From CAZYFS01 sp964647465 (GTDB taxonomy: Bacteria > Patescibacteriota > Minisyncoccia > Minisyncoccales > UBA1441): a DNA stretch of 62,434 nt. Made by a program: the position numbers and the translations under genes. Under the pieces are notes generated by a model, which saw only the letters and a list, made by a program, of their open reading frames with translations, searched no databases and had not been told where the DNA came from. This document shows, one piece after another, positions 53,299 through 60,509 of this stretch (its first letter is position 1; each line of letters starts with the position of its first letter). The DNA lies in the NCBI GenBank assembly GCA_964647465.1, contig CAZYFS010000002.1, forward strand, positions 1 through 62,434. The letters run 5' to 3'.

Positions 53299-53763
53299 TT
53301 AGGACTTGGCTTTTACTGATTTCTTTTCTCTATTCTTTATCAACAAGATAATACTTCCTATCGTTCCAACACAAAAAGCAATTGGGCAAACAATTATTGT
53401 CAACAGGAAAAACCCCATTGTGAATGTTTTCTCCAACAAAAACAATAAAACATCCAAGAAAATTGAATTACTCGTTATTGTGACTAAGGCATAAAAAAGA
53501 CTATGCAAAAAAAGGTAGATAAAAAAACTCGCTGAGGAAATTCCCGTTAACATTAAAAAACGTCGGGTATTTCCTTTTGTTTCGCTTTTTTTAGTTAAAA
53601 ATATTAAAATTCCTCCGACTAAAGAGGAGATTATCAAAGGAATCGAAGACACCCAACCTAGTTGAGTAGAATCTCCAATCGAGAGAATAAAAGCCTGACC
53701 AACAACAAGAAAAGCTGTTGCCACCTGAAGCCAAAATACAAACAATAAGGATCTCTTTATCAT
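53299..53763 (-). CDS. Four-helix membrane protein (intact copy)
   Basis: The 154-residue product has helices at ~5-26, ~38-57, ~72-100 and ~112-140, and a lysine-rich end. No family is recognised. Its first 41 codons are included in the 1245-bp duplication, so a truncated second version lies at 54840-55016. Confidence 0.62.
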   Translation of the reverse strand: MIKRSLLFVFWLQVATAFLVVGQAFILSIGDSTQLGWVSSIPLIISSLVGGILIFLTKKSETKGNTRRFLMLTGISSASFFIYLFLHSLFYALVTITSNSIFLDVLLFLLEKTFTMGFFLLTIIVCPIAFCVGTIGSIILLIKNREKKSVKAKS

Positions 53764-53813
53764 TAATTTATTTTACCAGAAAAACAATTTCTTGGATAGG
53801 ATAAATTTCTGTT

Positions 53814-54125
53814 TTAGTTAAGCTCCCCTTTTTGTTCTTCGGTTGAATTTGTTTTAACAATTTTAATCGCCCGTCCTTCGATTAAAGCACGAGTTATTTT
53901 TTTATAAGCCGAAGATAAGATCCTCTGCAAGGTACTTTGAGAAGTATTCATTTTCTCGGCTACCGCTTGTTGATTTAGATTTTCTATATTTTTTAGCCTC
54001 AAAGCTTCTATCTCTTCCGTCGTTAGTTCGGTTACCTTGAGATGCATCATCGGAACTCCTAAGGGTTTAAAATAAGTAATGTCCGGAGAAAAACTAACTC
54101 TTCGACAAAGTCTCGGTCTTGACAT
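53814..54125 (-). CDS. DUF134 HTH regulator (copy A)
   Basis: The protein begins MSRPRLCRRVSFSPDITYFKPLG, the DUF134 start, so ATG 54125 is chosen over an in-frame start 14 codons upstream; this gives 103 residues. Residues ~45-85 (EALRLKNIENLNQQAVAEKMNTSQSTLQRIL) form the helix-turn-helix, of sigma-region-4 type. DUF134 proteins often sit beside metal-binding DUF5320/NifB-family genes, as here. It may regulate the DUF5320 promoter at 54521-54549. Confidence 0.9.
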   Translation of the reverse strand: MSRPRLCRRVSFSPDITYFKPLGVPMMHLKVTELTTEEIEALRLKNIENLNQQAVAEKMNTSQSTLQRILSSAYKKITRALIEGRAIKIVKTNSTEEQKGELN

Positions 54126-54140
54126 AATAATTAATTGTTC

Positions 54141-54183
54141 AAAGAAAAAGATTTCCCGACTCCTCAAATTAAGAAGTCGGGAA
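54141..54183 (-). terminator. Hairpin between DUF5320 and DUF134 (copy A)
   Basis: TTCCCGACT at 54153-54161 pairs with AGTCGGGAA at 54175-54183 around a 13-base loop, followed on the minus strand by CTTTTTCTTT. It lies between the DUF5320 stop and the DUF134 start, so DUF134 would be expressed by read-through or from its own start. The same structure is at 55394-55436 in copy B. Confidence 0.7.
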
Positions 54184-54192
54184 TAATCTTTT

Positions 54193-54459
54193 TTATTTCT
54201 GGTTCTCTATTTCTGCTAAGCGCTCTTTGATTGCTTTCAATTCTTCTTCCAAGGAAGTTGCTTCATCTGTCAACATTTCGTTTTCTTCTCGGCGAGTGAA
54301 AAATCGGCGACCAAGTCTTGGTCCATAACCGTATCCACTACCGTATCCAGCTCCGTATCCTCCTCCGTATCCTCCTCGAGCACCTGCTCCACAGGGACCT
54401 ACTCCTCGTCCAGTTCCTGCTCCTAATCCAGCAGGTCCAGATCCATCAAATCTTGGCAT
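54193..54459 (-). CDS. DUF5320 glycine-rich protein (copy A)
   Basis: The 88-residue protein begins MPRFDGSGPAGLGAGTGRGVGPCGAG, the DUF5320 start, and continues with a Gly/Tyr-rich stretch (YGGGYGAGYGSGYGYGPRLG) and a coiled-coil end (EEELKAIKERLAEIENQK). A single cysteine is in GPCGAG. DUF5320 proteins are linked with NifX/iron-sulphur genes by gene order. A strong promoter is at 54521-54549. Confidence 0.88.
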   Translation of the reverse strand: MPRFDGSGPAGLGAGTGRGVGPCGAGARGGYGGGYGAGYGSGYGYGPRLGRRFFTRREENEMLTDEATSLEEELKAIKERLAEIENQK

Positions 54460-54500
54460 AATTGTTTTATAGTTTTAATTTTTTCTTAATAGTTCGACTT

Positions 54501-54549
54501 TTATAATAACTATTATAATGAGTATATACCCACAACAATATCTTGTCAA
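54501..54549 (-). promoter_or_regulatory. Promoter with operator-like palindrome for DUF5320 (copy A)
   Basis: On the minus strand TTGACA (54544-54549), a 17-base spacer and TATACT (54521-54526) make a near-consensus sigma-70 promoter. The probable start site is inside a palindrome of 8-bp arms, TTATAATA-GT-TATTATAA (54501-54518), a typical place for a repressor or metal-responsive regulator. The same arrangement is at 55754-55802 in copy B. Confidence 0.78.
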
Positions 54550-54623
54550 GTCCCAATTGTTCTATTTTTAATTTATTACTTTGCCAAGAATTAGCTTTTC
54601 TTTTAAAGCTTTTAGCTTTTTTA

Positions 54624-54815
54624 CTACTCCAAAGTAATAGCTGCAACGGGACAAGCTTTTATCGCTTGTTCTATGCATTCAGCATCCGCATTTTTAACTT
54701 TTGATTTTCCGTCAATGATTTCAAAGCCTTCTGGGCATACACTTTGGCAAGCACCACAGCCAAAACATTTGGTTCTGTCAATTTTTACTTTTTGATTTGT
54801 TTTATTATTTTCCAT
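54624..54815 (-). CDS. Small 4Fe-4S ferredoxin (copy A)
   Basis: The start ATG 54815 gives 63 residues beginning MENNKTNQKVKIDR. CFGCGACQSVCPEGF and a final cysteine-proline (ACPVAAI) bind one [4Fe-4S] cluster. It may transfer electrons to or from the NrdG/radical-SAM or other redox enzymes; no partner is visible. An upstream in-frame start would add 8 hydrophobic residues. Confidence 0.9.
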   Translation of the reverse strand: MENNKTNQKVKIDRTKCFGCGACQSVCPEGFEIIDGKSKVKNADAECIEQAIKACPVAAITLE

Positions 54816-54839
54816 AATTAAAATTTTAATAATACACAA

Positions 54840-55016
54840 TTAATAACCTAATCTCTGTTTTGAATTTATGTCTAAAAAAATAACTCGTGCTTTAATCGAA
54901 GACACCCAACCTAGTTGAGTAGAATCTCCAATCGAGAGAATAAAAGCCTGACCAACAACAAGAAAAGCTGTTGCCACCTGAAGCCAAAATACAAACAATA
55001 AGGATCTCTTTATCAT
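54840..55016 (-). pseudogene. Truncated copy of the four-helix membrane protein gene at the duplication junction
   Basis: The first 41 codons are those of the gene at 53299-53763 (MIKRSLLFVFWLQVATAF). After GWVSSI the frame runs into the junction and continues with unrelated codons (KARVIFLDINSKQRLGY) to a stop at 54840, 58 residues. It is a by-product of the duplication and probably has no function, although it keeps one full helix. Confidence 0.85.
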
Positions 55017-55066
55017 TAATTTATTTTACCAGAAAAACAATTTCTTGGATAGGATAAATTTCTGTT

Positions 55067-55378
55067 TTAGTTAAGCTCCCCTTTTTGTTCTTCGGTTGAA
55101 TTTGTTTTAACAATTTTAATCGCCCGTCCTTCGATTAAAGCACGAGTTATTTTTTTATAAGCCGAAGATAAGATCCTCTGCAAGGTACTTTGAGAAGTAT
55201 TCATTTTCTCGGCTACCGCTTGTTGATTTAGATTTTCTATATTTTTTAGCCTCAAAGCTTCTATCTCTTCCGTCGTTAGTTCGGTTACCTTGAGATGCAT
55301 CATCGGAACTCCTAAGGGTTTAAAATAAGTAATGTCCGGAGAAAAACTAACTCTTCGACAAAGTCTCGGTCTTGACAT
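55067..55378 (-). CDS. DUF134 HTH regulator (copy B)
   Basis: Identical in sequence to the gene at 53814-54125, with start ATG 55378 (MSRPRLCRRV). Both copies keep the complete reading frame, so dosage would be doubled if the duplication is real. The coding strand at AAAATAACTCGTGCTTTAATCGAAG is the source of the inverted match at the junction (see findings). Confidence 0.88.
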   Translation of the reverse strand: MSRPRLCRRVSFSPDITYFKPLGVPMMHLKVTELTTEEIEALRLKNIENLNQQAVAEKMNTSQSTLQRILSSAYKKITRALIEGRAIKIVKTNSTEEQKGELN

Positions 55379-55445
55379 AATAATTAATTGTTCAAAGAAA
55401 AAGATTTCCCGACTCCTCAAATTAAGAAGTCGGGAATAATCTTTT

Positions 55446-55712
55446 TTATTTCTGGTTCTCTATTTCTGCTAAGCGCTCTTTGATTGCTTTCAATTCTTCT
55501 TCCAAGGAAGTTGCTTCATCTGTCAACATTTCGTTTTCTTCTCGGCGAGTGAAAAATCGGCGACCAAGTCTTGGTCCATAACCGTATCCACTACCGTATC
55601 CAGCTCCGTATCCTCCTCCGTATCCTCCTCGAGCACCTGCTCCACAGGGACCTACTCCTCGTCCAGTTCCTGCTCCTAATCCAGCAGGTCCAGATCCATC
55701 AAATCTTGGCAT
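55446..55712 (-). CDS. DUF5320 glycine-rich protein (copy B)
   Basis: Identical to 54193-54459, including terminator (55394-55436) and promoter (55774-55802). Confidence 0.86.
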   Translation of the reverse strand: MPRFDGSGPAGLGAGTGRGVGPCGAGARGGYGGGYGAGYGSGYGYGPRLGRRFFTRREENEMLTDEATSLEEELKAIKERLAEIENQK

Positions 55713-55753
55713 AATTGTTTTATAGTTTTAATTTTTTCTTAATAGTTCGACTT

Positions 55754-55802
55754 TTATAATAACTATTATAATGAGTATATACCCACAACAATATCTTGTC
55801 AA
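55754..55802 (-). promoter_or_regulatory. Promoter with operator-like palindrome for DUF5320 (copy B)
   Basis: Same TTGACA-17-TATACT promoter (55797-55802 and 55774-55779) and TTATAATA-GT-TATTATAA palindrome (55754-55771) as copy A. Confidence 0.76.
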
Positions 55803-55876
55803 GTCCCAATTGTTCTATTTTTAATTTATTACTTTGCCAAGAATTAGCTTTTCTTTTAAAGCTTTTAGCTTTTTTA

Positions 55877-56068
55877 CTACTCCAAAGTAATAGCTGCAAC
55901 GGGACAAGCTTTTATCGCTTGTTCTATGCATTCAGCATCCGCATTTTTAACTTTTGATTTTCCGTCAATGATTTCAAAGCCTTCTGGGCATACACTTTGG
56001 CAAGCACCACAGCCAAAACATTTGGTTCTGTCAATTTTTACTTTTTGATTTGTTTTATTATTTTCCAT
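55877..56068 (-). CDS. Small 4Fe-4S ferredoxin (copy B)
   Basis: Identical to 54624-54815; start ATG 56068. The cluster-binding text is CFGCGACQSVCP and ACPVAAI. In this copy the upstream flank is the native one, followed by the 221-residue membrane protein gene. Confidence 0.88.
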   Translation of the reverse strand: MENNKTNQKVKIDRTKCFGCGACQSVCPEGFEIIDGKSKVKNADAECIEQAIKACPVAAITLE

Positions 56069-56140
56069 AATTAAAATTTTAATAATACACAATTAATAAC
56101 CTAATCTCTGTTTTGAATTTATGTCTAAAAAAATAACTTA

Positions 56141-56806
56141 TTAATATAAAATTTCGATACTGGAAACATCAAAATTCTCGTATCCTCTGTGAATTATTTT
56201 CATCCCCAAAAAGAGCGGCTTAGTATTATCTGCCATTATTTCTAAAAAATAAAATTTCTCTTCGTTTTCAAAAAGTTTTGCACTACAGTCGTTCGAAATA
56301 GTTAGTAGACTTAAAGTAAAAACGTTATTCGTTTTTTGAACAGATCCAATATTAAAATCTTCTTCTTTTCTAGCAGAGATATTCGGAAGGGGCTTCTCCT
56401 CTTTTTTGACTTGAGAGGATTTTCTATGAGATAGCGGTAGATTTATTCCATCTTTCTCTTCGGCGTCCTTAATCTTCGCTCTTACGTTTTTTGCTGAACT
56501 AAATCCCACATTTTTAATATTCAGATCATATCCTTTCTGCTCCTCCTCGCCATTGTCTTTTTGAGTTAACTCCTGTTTAATCATTGGGCGAAATATGGGC
56601 ATAAAGAATGATTTTCTTATTAACGATTGAAATGCGATTCCCGCAACAGCTAGAAGAGCAATGCTTATAATAATCCACTCAACTCCCTTTCCTAAAAGAA
56701 ATAAGATAAGCGGAATCGAACATAATATTACCAATAAGAAAAATGGGTAATATTTTTCTGAACTATGTTCTCTTATAAAAAATCCTACTAATTCTTTTTG
56801 TTTCAT
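56141..56806 (-). CDS. Membrane protein with two N-terminal helices, unknown
   Basis: The 221-residue product has helices at ~21-38 and ~43-62, then a soluble domain with a beta-rich pattern (YDLNIKNVGFSSAKNVRAKIKD, FTLSLLTISNDCSAKLFENEEKFYFLEIMADN), which resembles immunoglobulin-like or CARDB-type modules. No family is identified. The first residues (MKQKELVGFFIREHSSEK) are cytoplasmic. Confidence 0.58.
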   Translation of the reverse strand: MKQKELVGFFIREHSSEKYYPFFLLVILCSIPLILFLLGKGVEWIIISIALLAVAGIAFQSLIRKSFFMPIFRPMIKQELTQKDNGEEEQKGYDLNIKNVGFSSAKNVRAKIKDAEEKDGINLPLSHRKSSQVKKEEKPLPNISARKEEDFNIGSVQKTNNVFTLSLLTISNDCSAKLFENEEKFYFLEIMADNTKPLFLGMKIIHRGYENFDVSSIEILY

Positions 56807-56890
56807 GGTTTCTATCTTATCAAAAAATTAATAATAAGAAAATAACAACAAGCATCGGAAAAGAATATTTCAGCGAAAAAGTTTTTGAAT

Positions 56891-58150
56891 TTACTTCGGG
56901 GAATAATATTTCTTTTCCATTATCTCTTTAGGAAAATGACTTTGCTCAACTTTGCCTTTTGGAAATTCATGAGCATATTTATAACCTTGCCCATATCCTA
57001 ACTTCTTCATCAAATTAGTAACTGCGTTTCTTAGATGCAAGGGAACACCAAAAGATCCTTTCTTGGCATCTTCCTTGGCCATCAAAAGAGCAGTATAGGA
57101 AGCATTGCTCTTAGGAGCTGTCGCTAGATAGGTTGTTCCTTGGGCTAAATTAATCTGAGCCTCAGGCATTCCAACGAATTCAATCGCTTGGAATACAGCA
57201 ACCGCCACTTGAATAGCTTGGGGATCAGCATTCCCAATATCTTCTGAAGCGAAAACAACCATGCGCCGAGCAATGAATCTTGGATTTTCTCCTGATTCTA
57301 CCATCCGCGCTAACCAATAAAGAGCTCCGTTAGGATCAGAATCTCTCAAGCTTTTAATGAAAGCCGAAATAACATTGTAATGTTGCTCTCCTTTCTTGTC
57401 ATAACTCCAGGCATACCTCTTAAGAATAGAAGAAATTTCTTCTGGCTTGATTGTCTTCCGCTTTTCGCTTTTCAGGTAACTAGTTACGAACTCTAGGGCG
57501 TTTAGGGCCACTCTCGCATCACCACCAGCAAAATGAATAATTTTCTCCAAAGATTGATCAGATAGTTGTAGCCCAAAAGAACCAAGACCTTTTACTTTGT
57601 CTTTGATTGCTCTTAATAGAATCTTCCGTAAGGCAGGAGAATCAAGAGGTTTTAAAACAAAAACTGCTGAACGGGAAAGCAAAGGAGTAATGACTTCAAA
57701 AGAAGGATTTTCTGTAGTCGCCCCAATTAAAATAATTGTACCGTCTTCAACATGAGGAAGAAGAGTATCTTGCTGGGCTTTATTGAAACGATGAATCTCA
57801 TCAAGGAAAAGAATTGTTTTCTGCTTTTCATATTTTAAGCGTTCTTGAGCTAAGGCAATCGTCTCCCTAACTTCTTTAACGTTCGTAGACACGGCGGAAA
57901 ACTGGACAAAATAAGATTGCGTCTCGCAAGCAATAATTCTAGCTAAGGTTGTCTTGCCTGAGCCGGGTGGGCCCCAGAAAATAAAAGAAGACAATCGATC
58001 ATCTTGAATTATCTTTCTTAAAGGGCTTCCCTTCCCTACTAATTCTTCCTGGCCAAAGAAAGCTTTGAAATCCGAAGGACGCATCCTTTCGGCTAAAGGT
58101 GCATTTTTCTCCTTTATATCCTGATGGGCTTGATCAAATAAATCTACCAT
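56891..58150 (-). CDS. rarA: Replication-associated recombination AAA+ ATPase RarA/MgsA
   Basis: The 419-residue protein has LAERMRPSDFKAFFGQEELVG, Walker A FWGPPGSGKTTLARI, Walker B ILFLDEIHRFNKAQQD, sensor 1 IGATTENPSF, and the C-terminal MgsA tetramerisation part (RMVVFASEDIGNADPQA, GVPLHLRNAVTNLMKKLGYG). It acts at stalled replication forks. Length and all motifs are normal. Confidence 0.95.
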   Translation of the reverse strand: MVDLFDQAHQDIKEKNAPLAERMRPSDFKAFFGQEELVGKGSPLRKIIQDDRLSSFIFWGPPGSGKTTLARIIACETQSYFVQFSAVSTNVKEVRETIALAQERLKYEKQKTILFLDEIHRFNKAQQDTLLPHVEDGTIILIGATTENPSFEVITPLLSRSAVFVLKPLDSPALRKILLRAIKDKVKGLGSFGLQLSDQSLEKIIHFAGGDARVALNALEFVTSYLKSEKRKTIKPEEISSILKRYAWSYDKKGEQHYNVISAFIKSLRDSDPNGALYWLARMVESGENPRFIARRMVVFASEDIGNADPQAIQVAVAVFQAIEFVGMPEAQINLAQGTTYLATAPKSNASYTALLMAKEDAKKGSFGVPLHLRNAVTNLMKKLGYGQGYKYAHEFPKGKVEQSHFPKEIMEKKYYSPK

Positions 58151-58286
58151 AGTTCATCTTTATCTTAAGCTTTGAAAATGAAATAAGCAAGGGTAATTTT
58201 AGCTCCATTAATTAATGAGAATAATTGCATTGCATGGGAGAAATTACTTGTTTTTTTATCGACTTGCTTAATTATGATTTAAGGGC

Positions 58287-58314
58287 TTGATTTAAAAACG
58301 GCATCTGCTACAAT
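58287..58314 (+). promoter_or_regulatory. Predicted cspA promoter
   Basis: TTGATT (58287-58292), a 16-base spacer and TACAAT (58309-58314). Transcription near 58321 gives a ~100-base untranslated leader, typical of cold-shock mRNAs, in which structure can change with temperature. No ribosome-binding site is visible before ATG 58423. Confidence 0.65.
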
Positions 58315-58422
58315 CACTCTGTTAGATATTTTAAACTCATTAAAAATCTAATGCTTGGGTAAGGACGGAAAATAAGTCGACTTTCTAGTTATTACTATAG
58401 GCTAGTCATTTAATCATAATTT

Positions 58423-58620
58423 ATGCAAGGAACCATCAAAAAGTTGACTGATAAAAACTTTGGTTTTATAGCTCAAGAAGATAGCGAGCAAGATTTATTC
58501 TTTCACGCTAACGAATTAGCAGGAATTGAGTTCAGCGACTTGAAAGAAGGTGACGCAGTTACTTTTGAAGTGAAAGACACTCCAAAAGGACCAGCTGCAG
58601 TAGAAGTTAAAAAAGCTTAA
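58423..58620 (+). CDS. Cold-shock protein (CspA family)
   Basis: The 65-residue protein has the cold-shock domain with RNP1 NFGFIAQED (usually KGFGFI) and RNP2 DLFFHANELAG (usually VFVHFS). It is a single-stranded nucleic-acid chaperone. A stable terminator is 26 bases downstream. It is the first plus-strand gene in the last part of the window. Confidence 0.93.
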   Translation: MQGTIKKLTDKNFGFIAQEDSEQDLFFHANELAGIEFSDLKEGDAVTFEVKDTPKGPAAVEVKKA

Positions 58621-58645
58621 CTCACTTTCAATCAAAATAAAGCAA

Positions 58646-58671
58646 AAAGCCACTCTTCGGAGTGGTTTTTT
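58646..58671 (+). terminator. cspA terminator
   Basis: AAGCCACTC pairs with GAGTGGTTT around a TTCG tetraloop, followed by T residues (58666-58671). A strong intrinsic terminator in the plus direction. Confidence 0.9.
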
Positions 58672-58881
58672 GGTTTATGCCTATAATTCTCCGAACCATG
58701 AACAGAATCTGAACTTTTTTTCAAAGAAAATCCTAAATAATTAGCTTCACCATATCATCGTCCTCACTCTTCGAGCAACTGCCCAACCAAAAATACGGCT
58801 TGTTTATATCCGTCATCGTTTTTCCATTTCTCCGTAAATTATAGCGCCATATCTGTGAGTCCTATTGTTAATAAGTTGTAT
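58672..58881. other. Intergenic space between cspA and the LexA-methyltransferase gene
   Basis: About 210 bases with no open frame of interest. Only the promoter at its right end is recognised. Confidence 0.5.
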
Positions 58882-58910
58882 TTGCATTTTCGAAATAGTT
58901 TCAATATAAT
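58882..58910 (+). promoter_or_regulatory. Promoter of the LexA-methyltransferase fusion gene
   Basis: TTGCAT (58882-58887), a 17-base spacer and a perfect TATAAT (58905-58910). The spacer contains the palindrome TTTCGAAA (58888-58895), a possible operator for the LexA HTH of the gene itself. The leader would be ~50 bases. No standard Gram-positive (CGAAC-N4-GTTCG) or proteobacterial (CTGT-N8-ACAG) SOS box is seen. Confidence 0.75.
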
Positions 58911-58967
58911 GTTATTGTAGTCGAAAGTAATTAGAAAATCCAACCTAAGAATTTTCAAGACGAAAAT

Positions 58968-60509
58968 ATGGTCACAAAAAGACAAAAAGAAGTTTTAAAT
59001 TTTATTGAGAAATACAAAAAGAAGGAAAGCTATGCTCCCTCTCTTGAAGATATAAAAAAACATTTGAAACTTTCTTCCGTTTCTACCGCTCATTACCATA
59101 TCAAAAAACTGGAAGGGCTTGGTCTATTGCGAAAAGGCGAACATCAACCTCGCTCAATGGTGACAACAAGAGAAAAACAAATGATGAGTGTTCCAATTAT
59201 TGGAACAATCTCTGCTGGACGACCAATTGAAGCTATAGAGTTTTCAGACGGTGCGGTTTTAATGGACAAACGGAGTTATAGCACAAATGATAATTTTTAT
59301 GCCCTGCGAGTGACTGGCAACAGTATGATTGATGAGGGTATTTTTGACAAAGACATTGTAGTAATAAAAAAACAAGCTAGTGCAGAAAACGGACAAACAG
59401 TCGTAGCAATTATTGACGATAATCAAGCAACCTTAAAAAAACTTTATCATTTAGAGAACAGATTTAAACTTGTGCCTGCAAATCAAAACATGTTGCCGTT
59501 TTACAGAAAGGAAGTTGAGGTACGTGGGGTAGTTGTAAAAATAATTAGAAATTTAGAACCACAAAAAAAATTACGGACTTTGGATTTATTTGCTGGAATT
59601 GGTGGAATAAGACTTGGCTTTGAAAAAGCCGGATTTGATACTGTTTTCGCAAATGATTTTGAGAAACAATGCAAAGCAACATATGACGAAAATTTTGATA
59701 CTTGTAAACTTGTTGTCGAGGACATAACAAAAATAGAGCCTGAGGATTTACCAGAATTTGATTTTTTGCTTGCTGGTTTCCCATGTCAGCCATTTTCTGT
59801 TGCAGGATATAGACAAGGATTTAAAGATGAAAAAGGACGAGGTAATTTATTTTTTTATATAGCAAGAATTATCAAAGAAAGACAACCCAAAGGCTTTTTG
59901 CTAGAAAATGTAAAAAATTTAAGAGGTCATGACGGTGGTAAAACATTTGAAATTATTGAGCAAACATTAAAAGATCTCGGCTATCATTTAAAATCAAAGA
60001 TTTTAAACAGTATGGAATATGGAAATATTCCACAAAACAGAGAGAGAATTTATATAGTTGGTTTTAAAAACAAAAAGCATGCAGACAATTTTATCTTCCC
60101 AAAGAAAAAAAAGCTTGTCACAAAAGTAACTGATTTATTGGAAAAAAATGTTTCCGAAAAATATTATTACAATGGAAAGCCATTGTATGAAAGAATAAAA
60201 AATGATGTAAAAGAAGAAGGAAAAGTTTATCAATGGCGCAGAAAGTATGTGCGTGAAAATAAAAGCGGCGTTTGCCCAACACTAACAGCAAACATGGGAA
60301 CAGGGGGGCATAATGTACCAATCATAAAAGACAAAAAAGGAATTAGAAAACTAACTCCTCTTGAGTGTGCTCGTATTCAAGGTTTTCCAATGAATTTCAA
60401 ATTACCAGATTTGGCAGATTCTGCTTTGTATAAACAGTTTGGCAATTCTGTAACTGTAAGTGTAGTTGAAGCGGTAGCAAGAGAGATTAAAAAGGCTATC
60501 AATAGTTAA
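58968..60509 (+). CDS. LexA repressor fused to C5-cytosine DNA methyltransferase
   Basis: One continuous 513-residue frame. Residues 1-63 are the LexA winged HTH (TKRQKEVLNFIEKY, SSVSTAHYHIKKLEGLGLL). Residues 70-197 are the S24 peptidase domain: cleavage site Ala83-Gly84 (ISAGRPIEA), nucleophile Ser119 (VTGNSMIDEGI) and Lys157 (ATLKKLY), almost the positions in E. coli LexA. From ~201 a full m5C methyltransferase follows: motif I DLFAGIGG, motif IV GFPCQPFS with catalytic Cys273, motif VI ENV, motif VIII QNRERIY, a short target-recognition region, and motifs IX/X ending QFGNSV. It probably represses and methylates through one protein; RecA-driven cleavage would separate the two. The convergent gene is a probable nuclease. 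Target site is unknown. Confidence 0.92.
   Translation: MVTKRQKEVLNFIEKYKKKESYAPSLEDIKKHLKLSSVSTAHYHIKKLEGLGLLRKGEHQPRSMVTTREKQMMSVPIIGTISAGRPIEAIEFSDGAVLMDKRSYSTNDNFYALRVTGNSMIDEGIFDKDIVVIKKQASAENGQTVVAIIDDNQATLKKLYHLENRFKLVPANQNMLPFYRKEVEVRGVVVKIIRNLEPQKKLRTLDLFAGIGGIRLGFEKAGFDTVFANDFEKQCKATYDENFDTCKLVVEDITKIEPEDLPEFDFLLAGFPCQPFSVAGYRQGFKDEKGRGNLFFYIARIIKERQPKGFLLENVKNLRGHDGGKTFEIIEQTLKDLGYHLKSKILNSMEYGNIPQNRERIYIVGFKNKKHADNFIFPKKKKLVTKVTDLLEKNVSEKYYYNGKPLYERIKNDVKEEGKVYQWRRKYVRENKSGVCPTLTANMGTGGHNVPIIKDKKGIRKLTPLECARIQGFPMNFKLPDLADSALYKQFGNSVTVSVVEAVAREIKKAINS

Larger units (their letters stand above)
53641..54885 (+). repeat. Tandem duplication, copy A (1245 bp)
   Basis: This segment is repeated at 54894-56138 with an offset of 1253 bases. 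All encoded proteins are identical, and I saw no base difference. It holds the first 41 codons of the four-helix protein, the DUF134 gene, the DUF5320 gene and the ferredoxin gene. An 8-base spacer (CGTGCTTT, 54886-54893) separates it from copy B. Confidence 0.95.
54894..56138 (+). repeat. Tandem duplication, copy B (1245 bp)
   Basis: Identical to copy A (53641-54885). It begins AATCGAAGACACCC and ends TAAAAAAATAACT. The spacer CGTGCTTT joins the two copies. The lack of differences means either a very recent event or an artefact of assembly or amplification. Confidence 0.95.

Noticed and set aside
53878..53906. Inverted 29-base match between DUF134 and the junction, read as an IS end or att site
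   Set aside because: There is no transposase or target-site duplication, and the match is explained by strand switching at the junction.
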